DNA of 64,000 nucleotides, from assembly GCA_025800285.1 (NCBI GenBank), contig JAOXRX010000059.1, positions 19,368 through 83,367 of the forward strand, written 5' to 3'. The stretch's first letter is position 1. Every line of letters begins with the position of its first letter. Position numbers and translations under genes: made by a program. The DNA is from Alphaproteobacteria bacterium (lineage in GTDB: Bacteria > Pseudomonadota > Alphaproteobacteria > JAOXRX01). Positions 1 through 9,110 of this stretch are shown here, one piece after another. Below the pieces are notes generated by a model. The model made no database searches and was not told the origin of the DNA. It worked only from the letters and a program-made list of their open reading frames with translations.

Positions 1-659
1 ATTTCTGAAGCTCTATCCAATAGATTTTCAAGGCTTCCATATTCATTAATTAACTGAGCACCCGTCTTTACACCTATCCCCTCAACACCTGGAACATTAT
101 CTGATGAATCTCCAGCCAAAGCCTGAACATCAATAACTTTATCTGGTGTAACTCCAAATTTTTCAAAAACCTGCTCTTCTTTAATGGTCTTTGATTTCAT
201 ACTATCAAACATATAAACACCATCGCCCACCAATTGCATTAAATCTTTATCAGAAGACACAATGACAGTTTCTATTCCTTGTTTTGAAGCTTCTTTTGAA
301 TAAGTAGCTATCAAATCATCTGCTTCATAACCTTCCATTTCCACATGAGGAATATTAAATGCATCAACAGCCTCTCTAATTATAGGAAACTGAGGCACTA
401 ACTCTTCAGGTGTAGCTCCTCTATTTGCTTTATAATCCGCATATATGTCATTACGAAAGTTTTTACGAGCAGCATCAAAAACCACAACAATTTTAGAGTC
501 ATTATTCTCTTGCACCAACTTAAATAGCATATTACAAAAGCCCATAACAGCATTTATAGGAGTTCCATCACTTCTAGTAAGAGATACAGGTGTAGCATGA
601 AAAGCTCTGAAAATAAAACCAGAGCCATCCACTAAATATAATTTTTTCTTTTCTGTCAT
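1..659 (-). CDS. polA: DNA polymerase I, N-terminal part (5'-3' exonuclease domain), cut by window edge
   Basis: About 219 N-terminal residues are present; the rest lies beyond position 1. The protein opens with MTEKKKLYLVDGSGFIFRAF and continues with the metal-binding pattern of the 5' nuclease family: FDAARKNFRNDIY near residues 60-73, EADDLIATY near 110, SSDKDLMQLV near 137 and the helix-hairpin-helix LAGDSSDNVPGVEGIG near 185. This domain removes RNA primers and flaps during lagging-strand synthesis and repair. Whether the proofreading and polymerase domains follow cannot be seen, so a stand-alone exonuclease is not excluded. The start lies one base before the stop of the next gene upstream on the same strand, so the two are probably cotranscribed. 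Confidence 0.93.
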   Translation of the reverse strand, partial: MTEKKKLYLVDGSGFIFRAFHATPVSLTRSDGTPINAVMGFCNMLFKLVQENNDSKIVVVFDAARKNFRNDIYADYKANRGATPEELVPQFPIIREAVDAFNIPHVEMEGYEADDLIATYSKEASKQGIETVIVSSDKDLMQLVGDGVYMFDSMKSKTIKEEQVFEKFGVTPDKVIDVQALAGDSSDNVPGVEGIGVKTGAQLINEYGSLENLLDRASE

Positions 660-660
660 A

Positions 661-1371
661 TTATTTCTTTTTAGGTGTTTTCTTCTTTATAATAGGTTTT
701 TTTAATTTTGGCTTTTTTGATTTTTTCGCTAACTTTTTCTTCTCAGCCAAAAGCTTTGCCTCTAACTTTTCTTTATTAGACATTGGAGTCATAATTCCCG
801 CAGATATTAAAAGCTTCATAGCTTCTTCTACTGTCATATCCATTCTTTTAGTTGATTTTCTAGGAACAAAAAGTAAAAAACCAGATGTTGGATTCGGTGT
901 TGTAGGTAAGAACAAGTTAACAAATTCATCTTCAGGAAGCTTATCTTTTATTTCTCCTGTGCTATCACTAGTTACAAAAGCCATTGCCCACATTCCTTTT
1001 ATAGGGTACTCTACCAAAACAACCTCTTTAAAAGAGTTCCCTTTTTTAGAAAACACTGTATCAAATATTTGCTTTAAAGTATTATATATAGAATTAAGAA
1101 CAGGTGTCTTTTCCATTATAGCCTCACTAGTTTTTGTGAAGAATTTTCCAACATATCCAGCTGTTGTTGCTCCTATAACTATTAAAAGAGCAATTACCAA
1201 CAAAAACCCTAAACCAGGAACTGAATATTTAGGCATATAACTTTCTGGAATTAACTCAGCCACGGTATTATCAACCCCATCAATTACCAACCAAGCTAAA
1301 TAAAGTGTTATACCAATTGGTGCTGTAATTAATATACCAGCCCCTAAATATCTTTTTAATTTATTAAACAT
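661..1371 (-). CDS. DUF502 family inner-membrane protein
   Basis: The 236-residue product has two hydrophobic segments (about residues 8-30 and 53-77) and then a soluble region with VVLVEYPIKGMWAMAFVT and LFLPTTPNPTSGFLLFVP, both hallmarks of the DUF502 family. Its role is not established. The C-terminal 40 residues are almost all lysine-rich and probably disordered or contact nucleic acid or phospholipid. The start codon overlaps the stop of the HemY-like gene by one base (TAATG), so translation is likely coupled. Confidence 0.85.
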   Translation of the reverse strand: MFNKLKRYLGAGILITAPIGITLYLAWLVIDGVDNTVAELIPESYMPKYSVPGLGFLLVIALLIVIGATTAGYVGKFFTKTSEAIMEKTPVLNSIYNTLKQIFDTVFSKKGNSFKEVVLVEYPIKGMWAMAFVTSDSTGEIKDKLPEDEFVNLFLPTTPNPTSGFLLFVPRKSTKRMDMTVEEAMKLLISAGIMTPMSNKEKLEAKLLAEKKKLAKKSKKPKLKKPIIKKKTPKKK

Positions 1372-2540
1372 TATAGCATTCTCCTCTCTAGTTTGCTAAG
1401 CCAAAAATCATGCTTGTCTGCATTCTTAAATCCAATCTTTTCAACCTTTGCCATCAACAAATAATGACCTAATTTTTCCTCTGATTCAATAGCTTTCTCT
1501 AAATATAATTTTGCTTCGCCCCACATCTCAACATCAATACAAGCTTTAGCAATAAGCTCAAAAGCTATATGAGAATCTTTCCAGTCTTTTAACAGTTCTT
1601 TTAAATGAGCGACTTTCTTTATATCCTCCGAAGGAGATAATTTCGCCCATAAATGAGCTATATTATTATAAGGGTTCTTTTTCCATTCTTTTTTCACTGC
1701 ATTTTTAGCTTTTCTTACTTGTCCATTTGCAATTAAAAGATTTATATATAAATCTAAATAATCTGGATCCAAATCATAATATGGAGATATTTCTTTAATA
1801 GCTTTTTCAAACAAGTTCTTATCTTGCATATCAATAGAATTAACATAAGCAAGCTCTGCAAGTTTATACTTCATATTTTCTTTGTTAACTCCTTTTAATT
1901 TAGATGCTTTTTTAAGATTGTCCTTTGCTTCTGCAATTTTATTCCTATCAATTTGACAATCAATTAGATTTAATAAAGCATAGGAATTTTTAGAGTCCAG
2001 CATTACTGCCTGTTTTGACAAACTATAAACATCATCATCATTAGTTTCTAATAAAGCAATCTCTATAAGCCCATTAAACCCTAAACCTCTATATTTCCCA
2101 TCTTTTATTATTTTACCGTATTCTTTTTTAGCTTTTTCATACAAATGCTCAAGCATGAAAGACTTAGCTGACAAGAAGTGAACCATTACATGATTTGGTA
2201 TCTTTTTATTAGCAATTTTTGTTTCTTTAATTGCAAGCTTATTATTTTCAACTGACAAAGCGAATAAACCATTTATTATGGCCTCAAGACCAGCTAGCTT
2301 ATTTTTATAATCTATTTTCTTTTTGATATTTTTAGGAGCATAAACAAAAGCCTCTAATGTTTTCATAACAATAGAGAATGTTGCCATAAAAATAAATAGA
2401 TAAACAGCAAAATAAGTTGTATTTGTTTCTAAAGTATAATCATTCACAGTTATACTAATTGTTTCTTGATGATTAATCAAAAACATTACAGTTATTAAAA
2501 CTAAAATGATTTGAGCGATAAAAATAAGAGTCTTTTTCAT
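1371..2540 (-). CDS. HemY-like TPR membrane protein
   Basis: The 389-residue protein starts with a membrane segment (about 4-22), has a second at about 44-64, and then consists of helical TPR-like repeats. The order (two membrane segments, then FVYAPKNIKKKIDYKNKLAGLEAIINGL) matches the HemY N-terminal domain family. HemY proteins are not haem-synthesis enzymes themselves; they are thought to scaffold at the inner membrane. It sits directly downstream of a mitofilin-like gene, the usual alphaproteobacterial pairing, but hemC/hemD, often found upstream, are absent here. Confidence 0.75.
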   Translation of the reverse strand: MKKTLIFIAQIILVLITVMFLINHQETISITVNDYTLETNTTYFAVYLFIFMATFSIVMKTLEAFVYAPKNIKKKIDYKNKLAGLEAIINGLFALSVENNKLAIKETKIANKKIPNHVMVHFLSAKSFMLEHLYEKAKKEYGKIIKDGKYRGLGFNGLIEIALLETNDDDVYSLSKQAVMLDSKNSYALLNLIDCQIDRNKIAEAKDNLKKASKLKGVNKENMKYKLAELAYVNSIDMQDKNLFEKAIKEISPYYDLDPDYLDLYINLLIANGQVRKAKNAVKKEWKKNPYNNIAHLWAKLSPSEDIKKVAHLKELLKDWKDSHIAFELIAKACIDVEMWGEAKLYLEKAIESEEKLGHYLLMAKVEKIGFKNADKHDFWLSKLERRML

Positions 2541-2557
2541 TTAATTATACCTTCTCT

Positions 2558-3595
2558 TTATATTGTTAAATTTGGTTCTTCTACAAGAATTTCGACATCC
2601 ATAATCGGTTCTTCTTTTTTAACTTCTTCTATATAAACATCTTTCTCGATTTTTGCTTTTATAGATTGCAGCTGCTTATTTACTCTATATCTAGCTTCCA
2701 TTTCATTAGCAACATTAGTTTTGAACCAATCTGATTGCTTTAAAAGAAGATTAGAAAATCTCATTGAGCCACAAACATTACCTGATTTAGCAGAATTAAT
2801 AAATCCTGTTAAATTGTATTTCAAGCTACCTTTATCAAGTTTTTTCAAAGGAGTCCTAACTTTAAACATTCTATTGAAAGAAATATAAAGTTTATTTTTA
2901 AATCCAGTCTCTACTTTATTTATATTTTCTATAACGATATCTGAGTATTTCTCTTCAACATACAAAGCTATTGCATTCAAGTTCCTTGGAGGTCTTGCCT
3001 GATAAGCCTCAACCCAAGAGAAATCTTTTTTCAAACTTTCATCCATTGTTAATTTCAATAAATCTAGCTCTATAGAATAGTTTTTACCAGACATAGCTTT
3101 ATCATACATATTATAAAAAGAAACTAAAAATAATTTATTTTTTAAAACTTCTTCATTGATATTACTCTTAACATTTTTAGAAACTTCTTCAACTCTTTCA
3201 ATTTTAGATTCTAAAGATTTTAATTGATTATTTTGAGCTTTAATATCTTCATTAACTGTAGATTTAAACTCTACCATTTCTTCTTTCATATGCTTATCCG
3301 CAGCATCAAACAATTTATCTAAGTCATTTGGCAAAGGTTTTGTTTTTATAACCTTAACATTAGTAACTGGCATCATAGCTTTTCTCAGAAACCCTGGCTG
3401 TTTTTCAACCGGGATTAAATCATTCATCCAAAAAGGAGTACTTATAACTATACCGATTGAAATTAAAGAAGAAATCACAATTGATAAAATTATTGGCACA
3501 ACATTTGTTTTATTATTATCTAACTTTGGAGTTGGTATTTCTTTTTTTATTGTCTTTGTTCTTTTTGTTTTAGATTTATTCTTATTCTCAGGCAT
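2558..3595 (-). CDS. Mitofilin/HemX-like inner-membrane protein
   Basis: The protein has a basic N-terminus, one membrane helix (about residues 35-60), a coiled coil (about 105-150, with repeated KSLESKIERVEEV-type heptads) and a helical C-terminal domain. This is the layout of alphaproteobacterial mitofilin-like proteins, related to the Mic60 proteins that shape membranes. The start is placed at the ATG at 3595, because a GGAG ribosome binding site lies seven bases before it; an in-frame TTG at 3607 overlaps that site. It is followed at 17 bases by the HemY-like gene. Confidence 0.65.
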   Translation of the reverse strand: MPENKNKSKTKRTKTIKKEIPTPKLDNNKTNVVPIILSIVISSLISIGIVISTPFWMNDLIPVEKQPGFLRKAMMPVTNVKVIKTKPLPNDLDKLFDAADKHMKEEMVEFKSTVNEDIKAQNNQLKSLESKIERVEEVSKNVKSNINEEVLKNKLFLVSFYNMYDKAMSGKNYSIELDLLKLTMDESLKKDFSWVEAYQARPPRNLNAIALYVEEKYSDIVIENINKVETGFKNKLYISFNRMFKVRTPLKKLDKGSLKYNLTGFINSAKSGNVCGSMRFSNLLLKQSDWFKTNVANEMEARYRVNKQLQSIKAKIEKDVYIEEVKKEEPIMDVEILVEEPNLTI

Positions 3596-3695
3596 ATATT
3601 TCTCCAAATCTTTAATATTATCTATTGTTTTTTTGTAGCAAATTTAATAACAACTTGCAACTAAAAAGATTGATTTACTTATAATTAAAAAAAAC

Positions 3696-3724
3696 TTGAT
3701 TTTAGAAATATGCTATGATATAAA
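3696..3724 (+). promoter_or_regulatory. Likely promoter of the thrS leader
   Basis: TTGATT at 3696-3701 and TATAAA at 3719-3724 are separated by 17 bases, close to the sigma-70 consensus. A second reading is an extended -10 element, TGCTATGAT at 3711-3719. Either way transcription would begin only a few bases before the leader ATG at 3734. Confidence 0.45.
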
Positions 3725-3733
3725 ATAGTCATT

Positions 3734-3784
3734 ATGATATATATAGCACAAAAAACTACTACTAGAACTACTACAACCCTTTAA
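3734..3784 (+). CDS. Putative threonine-rich leader peptide of thrS (attenuator)
   Basis: A 16-codon reading frame encodes MIYIAQKTTTRTTTTL and then TAA. Seven of eight consecutive residues are threonine (ACT ACT ACT AGA ACT ACT ACA ACC). It lies 134 bases before the thrS start and just downstream of a good promoter. Runs of codons for the cognate amino acid are the classic sign of ribosome-mediated attenuation, as in thrL of enteric bacteria. Possible competing pairings are visible: TAGCAC at 3744-3749 with GTGCTA at 3795-3800, or TATAGCA at 3742-3748 with TGCTATA at 3840-3846. I see no clear U-rich terminator, and the ORF lacks a ribosome binding site, so the mechanism is uncertain. Confidence 0.6.
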   Translation: MIYIAQKTTTRTTTTL

Positions 3785-3800
3785 GGGTTATATCGTGCTA
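3776..3800 (+). promoter_or_regulatory. Small hairpin at the end of the thrS leader ORF
   Basis: AACCCTT and AAGGGTT form a near-continuous inverted repeat that overlaps the last codons and stop of the leader peptide, followed by GTGCTA, which can pair back to the start of the leader. It could pause polymerase until a ribosome arrives. Confidence 0.35.
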
Positions 3801-3918
3801 CAAAAAATTCAAAAAAATTTAGACAAAATCAAACTTTTCTGCTATAGAGAAGTATAAATAAAAAAGAGAAAAGTCATTTAATTTTAATATATAAGACTTG
3901 ATGACTAGAAAGGTAAAA

Positions 3919-5682
3919 ATGGAAAAAATTGAAATAATCAGACACTCATTATCTCATATAATGGCTGCTGCTGTAAAGAAACTACACCCATCAGTTAAAG
4001 TAGCAATTGGACCATCAATTGATAATGGTTTCTACTATGATTTTGATTGTGATGAACATGCTTTTTCTGAAGAGGATTTCGCCGCAATTGAAAAAGAAAT
4101 GAAAAAGCTAATCAAATCAAACGGAAGATTTATTCATGAGATTTGGGATAAAGAAAAAGCAAGAGAGTTTTTCGCAAACGAACCTTATAAATTAGAACTT
4201 ATTGAAGGAATTGAAGGCAATGAAGTTAATGTTTATCACTTCAGAGACTTTACAGATTTATGTAAAGGACCTCATGTAGAAACATCAAAAGAGCTACCTA
4301 GAAACTCCTTTAAACTGGATAAAGTTGCTGGAGCATATTGGAGAGGAAACTCTGATAATAAAATGCTACAAAGAATTTATGCAGTAGCTTTTGAAACAGA
4401 AGAAGAATTAGCAAATTTCTATAAATTAAGAGAAGAAGCTGAAAAAAGAGATCACAGAAAAATAGGTAAAGCAATGGACTTATTCCATTTCGAACCAGAG
4501 TATGCTCCTGGTCATCCATTCTTCCATCCAAAAGGATTCTTTGTCTTCAGATCTATGGTAGAAAGCTTAAGAGAAAAACTTTTAGGAAGTGGATATATAG
4601 AAATCGCGACTCCAAGAGTTATGAACCGTGTTCTTTGGGAAAGATCTGGTCATTGGCAAAAATATGGAGAAAATAATTTCTCTGGAGAAATGGAAGATGG
4701 TTCTCAATTTTGTATAAAGCCTATGAATTGCCCAGGGGGAATGCTATGGTACGGTAGTGATATTCGCTCATATAAAGATTTACCTTTAAGAGTAGCAGAA
4801 TTTGGACAAGTTAATAGATATGAACACTCTGGGGCTTTACATGGTTTATTCCGTGTTAGAGAATTTACTCAAGATGATGCTCATATTTTCTGTACAAAAG
4901 AGCAACTAACAAGTGAAATAATTTTACTAATGGAGCAAGTTAAAGACATTCTTTCAATGTTTGAATTTAAAGAGTTTCAAATGAAATTATCAACAAGACC
5001 TGAAGTAAGAATTGGAGATGAAAAAATCTGGGATTTAGCTGAGGCAGGATTAGAATCTGCTCTGAAAGAAGCTGGAGTTAGTTACGAACTAAACGAAGGC
5101 GACGGAGCATTCTATGGTCCAAAAATTGACTTTGATGTAAAAGATGCGATTGGAAGACAATGGCAACTAGGGACAATTCAGCTAGATATGCAACTACCTG
5201 AAAGATTTGACTTAACATATATAGGTGAAGATGGACAAAAGCATAGACCTATAATGCTACACAGAGCTCTTTTCGGATCAATAGAGAGATTCATGGGTAT
5301 CTTAATTGAGAATTGCGAAGGTAAATTCCCTCTATGGATGGCTCCTGTTCAAGCTTGTGTAATTCCTGTATCAGAAAAATTTGAAGATTGTGCTAATAAA
5401 ATAGTTAAAGAATTAGTTAACAGTGATGCTAAAACAATTATTGGCAATATGAGAGTTGAAAAAGATTTCTCTTCTGAAACAATGAATAAGAGGATAAGAA
5501 ATGCAACTTTAAGAAAAGTTCCTTACTCAATTATTGTTGGAGAGAAAGAGCAAGAAAACGGAACTGTATCTATTAGAGATAGAAATGGTAAACAATATAA
5601 TGATATAAGAATTAATGAGCTAGTTTCAAAATTAAAAGATTTAATTAGTTCTAGAACTTTATCAATTGATTTAGATTTATAG
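3919..5682 (+). CDS. thrS: Threonyl-tRNA synthetase lacking the TGS domain
   Basis: The enzyme charges tRNA-Thr. The protein begins directly in the editing (SAD) domain, with RHSLSHIMAAAVKKLHP and the second half of the zinc-like editing site FTDLCKGPHVETS. The class II core follows: motif 1 near MVESLREKLL, the zinc ligands in PMNCPGGM, motif 2 RVREFTQDDAHIF, motif 3 HRALFGSIERFMG, and a C-terminal anticodon-binding domain ending near SRTLSIDLDL. At about 587 residues it is roughly 50 shorter than the usual form because the N-terminal TGS domain is missing. I chose the ATG at 3919, preceded at five bases by AGAAAGG; in-frame TTG (3898) and ATG (3901) codons lack such a site. Confidence 0.95.
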   Translation: MEKIEIIRHSLSHIMAAAVKKLHPSVKVAIGPSIDNGFYYDFDCDEHAFSEEDFAAIEKEMKKLIKSNGRFIHEIWDKEKAREFFANEPYKLELIEGIEGNEVNVYHFRDFTDLCKGPHVETSKELPRNSFKLDKVAGAYWRGNSDNKMLQRIYAVAFETEEELANFYKLREEAEKRDHRKIGKAMDLFHFEPEYAPGHPFFHPKGFFVFRSMVESLREKLLGSGYIEIATPRVMNRVLWERSGHWQKYGENNFSGEMEDGSQFCIKPMNCPGGMLWYGSDIRSYKDLPLRVAEFGQVNRYEHSGALHGLFRVREFTQDDAHIFCTKEQLTSEIILLMEQVKDILSMFEFKEFQMKLSTRPEVRIGDEKIWDLAEAGLESALKEAGVSYELNEGDGAFYGPKIDFDVKDAIGRQWQLGTIQLDMQLPERFDLTYIGEDGQKHRPIMLHRALFGSIERFMGILIENCEGKFPLWMAPVQACVIPVSEKFEDCANKIVKELVNSDAKTIIGNMRVEKDFSSETMNKRIRNATLRKVPYSIIVGEKEQENGTVSIRDRNGKQYNDIRINELVSKLKDLISSRTLSIDLDL

Positions 5683-5707
5683 AATTATCATTATTATAAA
5701 AATAAAA

Positions 5708-5731
5708 GGCTCTATTAAATAGAGCCTTTTT
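5708..5731. terminator. Bidirectional terminator between thrS and the GLUG gene
   Basis: A nine-base-pair stem (GGCTCTATT with AATAGAGCC) is flanked by A4 on the left and T5 on the right, so it can stop transcription from both convergent genes. Confidence 0.85.
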
Positions 5732-5734
5732 ATA

Positions 5735-8700
5735 TTACTTAAAAGTTGGTGTAGGACTAGTTCCTATATCATTCCAAACATTAATATCCCAATTTGAATT
5801 AATAATCATCCTATCGCTATCAGAGCAAATATAGTTATCATTATTATCACATAAATCTCCATTAGATAGAATAATTGAGTCATTAGCTTCATCTAACATA
5901 ACTCCATAAATTTCTCCTGATGAGGAAACTGGAGATATACTGCCCACTTTTGAATAAACATTATTAAGTTTAAAATTAGCTAATTTAACCCCTCCAAACA
6001 AGCCCCCGACATTATTTGTACCAGTAACATCTCCTGAAAAGTAGCCATTTGTAATATAGCTTAAGTTATCTTGATAAGGACTTAACCCCATTAAACCACC
6101 AACATAACTTTGACCTATTATTTTAGCATTAACATAAACATCTGTTGTTTTTTGCCAATAACCCGCAGCTCCTATTAAACCACCAACATAGTTTCTACCA
6201 GAAACATTTCCAACATTTGATATTTTAGTTAAAGTTGCATAAGATCTACCTGCTATCCCACCGGTATAATCATATCCTTCAACAACACCACTGTTATGAC
6301 AATTCTCTAAAGTAAATCCGTTACTTAAGCCCGCAATACCAGAAATACCACCAATATATTTATCGGTACCTTTTACATTAGCAGATGAAATAGCATTTCT
6401 TATACTACCTCCATAGTCAGATGAGCCATTCACACCTCCAATATAAACTCTTCCTGATGAAAGGCCTGATACATTTATATTATTGAAACTACTACTAGTA
6501 GATTTACCACCAACCAATCCAACAAATGAGTCACCTAATATACTACCTGAAACAGTTATATTAGCAAGGTTACTTGAGTGTAGGAATCCCACGATTCCAC
6601 CTATATAATCATCAGCTTTTATGTCAATATTAGATAGAGATAAATTATTTACTTGACCTCCAATAATTTTCCCAAAAATCCCTACATAATCGTCTGCTGA
6701 ATTTACATATAGGTTATCTATATTATGGTTATTACCATCAAACTCTCCAGTATAAACAGATATAGGTTTCCAACCTTTTGAATCATTGGAATCAATAACT
6801 CCATCTCCATTCCAGTCTTCATTGTCTAAAAAGTTAATATTAGCTGTCATCTTATAGTTTGCTTTTAGCATATCACTATCATTAATTGTATTAGAAATGC
6901 ATAGTAATTCATTCTTAGCTTGAGCAGAATCTCCTGAAAGCCCTCCTATTAAATAAAAGTCTCCATCTTTATCCATATTCTCAAGAGGATTATCGCTACA
7001 TACATTAGGGTATTCAGCATCTGGCACAATAATATTAGAGTTAACCACTCCACTCTTTTCCCATTCTAATCTTGGCTCTGAGTTATTAAGATTTTCCCAA
7101 ACACTGTCATCCCAAGCATAATAATCTCTACCAGCCCTTACTTGTAAAGATGAGGATGCATAACAAGTTGAAGGTTTAGTACAAAAATTATTAGTATTAT
7201 CTAAATTTCCACCAAGTCCATAAACAGTTCTATCTAACGGAGATGTTCCCAAAGCATAAGAGTTGATAATTATACCATAAAGAATCCCTACCAATGATCC
7301 TCCATTATTAACATTACCAGAAGCATAGCTATTAATTATTTTACCTGCGAAGACACCTGTAAGACCTCCTGTATGAGATGCAGTATTACCTTCAACATTT
7401 CCTTTAGAATAAGAGTTAACAATCTCACTTCTATAGCTTCCGCCTCCTACAATACCACCAACACTTAAAGTATAAGATTTAATACGACCAGAGCTATAAC
7501 TAGAATTAAGCTTAGTCGTATTCATATAACCCAACAAACCTCCTACATTACCATCTCCATAAATGTCGCCAGTTGTATAACAATTATTAACATTAGCTCC
7601 ATATATAAAACCAACCAACCCTCCAGTCCCTGAGTTTTTACCTCTTATTGCTCCGCTTGTGTAACAATTAGTAATGACATTATCAGCTTTCTTGAAATAA
7701 CCTATTAACCCACCTGTATAATTATTACTTCCATAAATATTACCTGTAGAGTAACTAGAATCTAAACTCAAACCATTATTTGCTCTGCCTATAAAACCAC
7801 CTGTATAATAACTGCCTCCGAAAACATCTCCTGAAGTATGACAATCTTCAATTATTGTAGATCTATTTGTAATACCAATTAATCCTCCTGTGTATTGATT
7901 ACTATTGTAAACATTAACATTTGCTGATGAATTTTTTATCTTTGATTCAACATCTGAGTTACCAACTAAACCTCCAGCATAAAGAGCTGAAGCTTTAACA
8001 TTACCAGAAACATGAACATTTTCCACTAATGCCTTATCTATTTCTCCAGACAATACTCCTACCTGTTGCCCTTTTGCCTCTACATAAGCATTGCTAATGT
8101 TTAAATTTTTAACTTCAAAACCTCTATCTGTTAGACTAAAGAAACCTTGATAATTATAACTATTGTTTATATACATATTGCTAATTACATGATTATTACC
8201 GTCAAACTTTCCAACAAATTGATGTGAGGTTGATATAGAGCCGTTCCCCAATCCTTTCCATCCCTCAGTATCAGTAGAATCTATATTACCATCTCCATCC
8301 CAATCTTCATTATTAGAATTAACCTTTGCTGTAATACCCTTTAACCATTTATATGTATCATTTTTATAAGTACTAAGATTCCCATTCTCATCTTGATAAA
8401 ACTTACTTACTGTAAACGATATATCAAATGCAATATTATTCATTAATTTAAAAGAGCCCTTTAGTATAGAGTCTCTGACCGTTACACTACCCGCTGGAGT
8501 ACTTATACTAGATGTATTATTTTGATTATGTGATAAGTATAGCAAATCTGCTTTTGTTGCTATTAAATATTTATCGTTTTCTCCTGTATCTTCATTATAT
8601 TCACATGATATATCTGAGTTTGGCAGCTCAGCATAACAATTACTTCCTATTTGTATTCTTACTGGAGTAGTCTTATATATACCTGCATCATTTGATACTT

Positions 8701-9091
8701 TAAGATTAATTATAGCATAATCTCCGCCTACAGCACCAATATCTGTTTGCAATTGAGACACTGTCATCGTTCTATTTATTCCTGCACCAGATATAGAAAC
8801 ATTCGCTGGATTTATAATACCCTTATCATCATCTATACTTGTTATAGACAGCTTTAAACTTGAATCTGTTAATTCTAGAGGTATTGTTATATTTATATCA
8901 TTAAGATTAACTATTTTATTTTCTGCAGTTACTCTTATTACTTGAAATGGAGTATTAATTATTGGAGCATTAATAAGATTTGGCATTGTAGCAAAATAGT
9001 AATACTTCTTTGCATAAGCACTCCCTGTAAATGAGAAAATAAACGATAAGAATATCGAAAATAAAAATACTCTCTTTGAAATCTTAAACAT
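5735..9091 (-). CDS. Secreted GLUG-repeat protein (putative adhesin)
   Basis: The 1118-residue product has a signal peptide (about 1-28, ending SAYA). After an N-terminal region the sequence is two modules. Each starts with a calcium-loop-like segment, DWDGDGNIDSTD near residue 264 and DWNGDGVIDSND near 760, followed by GKFDGNNHVISNMYIN or GEFDGNNHNIDNLYVN, and then by 20-25-residue repeats of the type YTGGLIG...NCYTSGxIxG. These are GLUG motifs, a beta-helix-like repeat found in large secreted surface proteins. The likely role is adhesion or an extracellular scaffold, which is inference. It is the last gene of the ATPase-hflK-hflC-pilin operon, 19 bases after the pilin-like gene. Confidence 0.75.
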   Translation of the reverse strand: MFKISKRVFLFSIFLSFIFSFTGSAYAKKYYYFATMPNLINAPIINTPFQVIRVTAENKIVNLNDINITIPLELTDSSLKLSITSIDDDKGIINPANVSISGAGINRTMTVSQLQTDIGAVGGDYAIINLKVSNDAGIYKTTPVRIQIGSNCYAELPNSDISCEYNEDTGENDKYLIATKADLLYLSHNQNNTSSISTPAGSVTVRDSILKGSFKLMNNIAFDISFTVSKFYQDENGNLSTYKNDTYKWLKGITAKVNSNNEDWDGDGNIDSTDTEGWKGLGNGSISTSHQFVGKFDGNNHVISNMYINNSYNYQGFFSLTDRGFEVKNLNISNAYVEAKGQQVGVLSGEIDKALVENVHVSGNVKASALYAGGLVGNSDVESKIKNSSANVNVYNSNQYTGGLIGITNRSTIIEDCHTSGDVFGGSYYTGGFIGRANNGLSLDSSYSTGNIYGSNNYTGGLIGYFKKADNVITNCYTSGAIRGKNSGTGGLVGFIYGANVNNCYTTGDIYGDGNVGGLLGYMNTTKLNSSYSSGRIKSYTLSVGGIVGGGSYRSEIVNSYSKGNVEGNTASHTGGLTGVFAGKIINSYASGNVNNGGSLVGILYGIIINSYALGTSPLDRTVYGLGGNLDNTNNFCTKPSTCYASSSLQVRAGRDYYAWDDSVWENLNNSEPRLEWEKSGVVNSNIIVPDAEYPNVCSDNPLENMDKDGDFYLIGGLSGDSAQAKNELLCISNTINDSDMLKANYKMTANINFLDNEDWNGDGVIDSNDSKGWKPISVYTGEFDGNNHNIDNLYVNSADDYVGIFGKIIGGQVNNLSLSNIDIKADDYIGGIVGFLHSSNLANITVSGSILGDSFVGLVGGKSTSSSFNNINVSGLSSGRVYIGGVNGSSDYGGSIRNAISSANVKGTDKYIGGISGIAGLSNGFTLENCHNSGVVEGYDYTGGIAGRSYATLTKISNVGNVSGRNYVGGLIGAAGYWQKTTDVYVNAKIIGQSYVGGLMGLSPYQDNLSYITNGYFSGDVTGTNNVGGLFGGVKLANFKLNNVYSKVGSISPVSSSGEIYGVMLDEANDSIILSNGDLCDNNDNYICSDSDRMIINSNWDINVWNDIGTSPTPTFK

Positions 9092-9110
9092 TAAATATCT
9101 CCTCTCATTA

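Noticed and set aside
3608..3897. T-box riboswitch before thrS
   Set aside because: No T-box consensus, specifier stem or antiterminator is visible, and T-boxes are largely Gram-positive. The Thr-rich ORF explains the region better.
4310..4531. Reverse-strand frame inside thrS
   Set aside because: It is the antisense shadow of a conserved synthetase domain and has no ribosome binding site; the same holds for the other antisense frames inside eno, infB, murA, pgi and recA-region genes.
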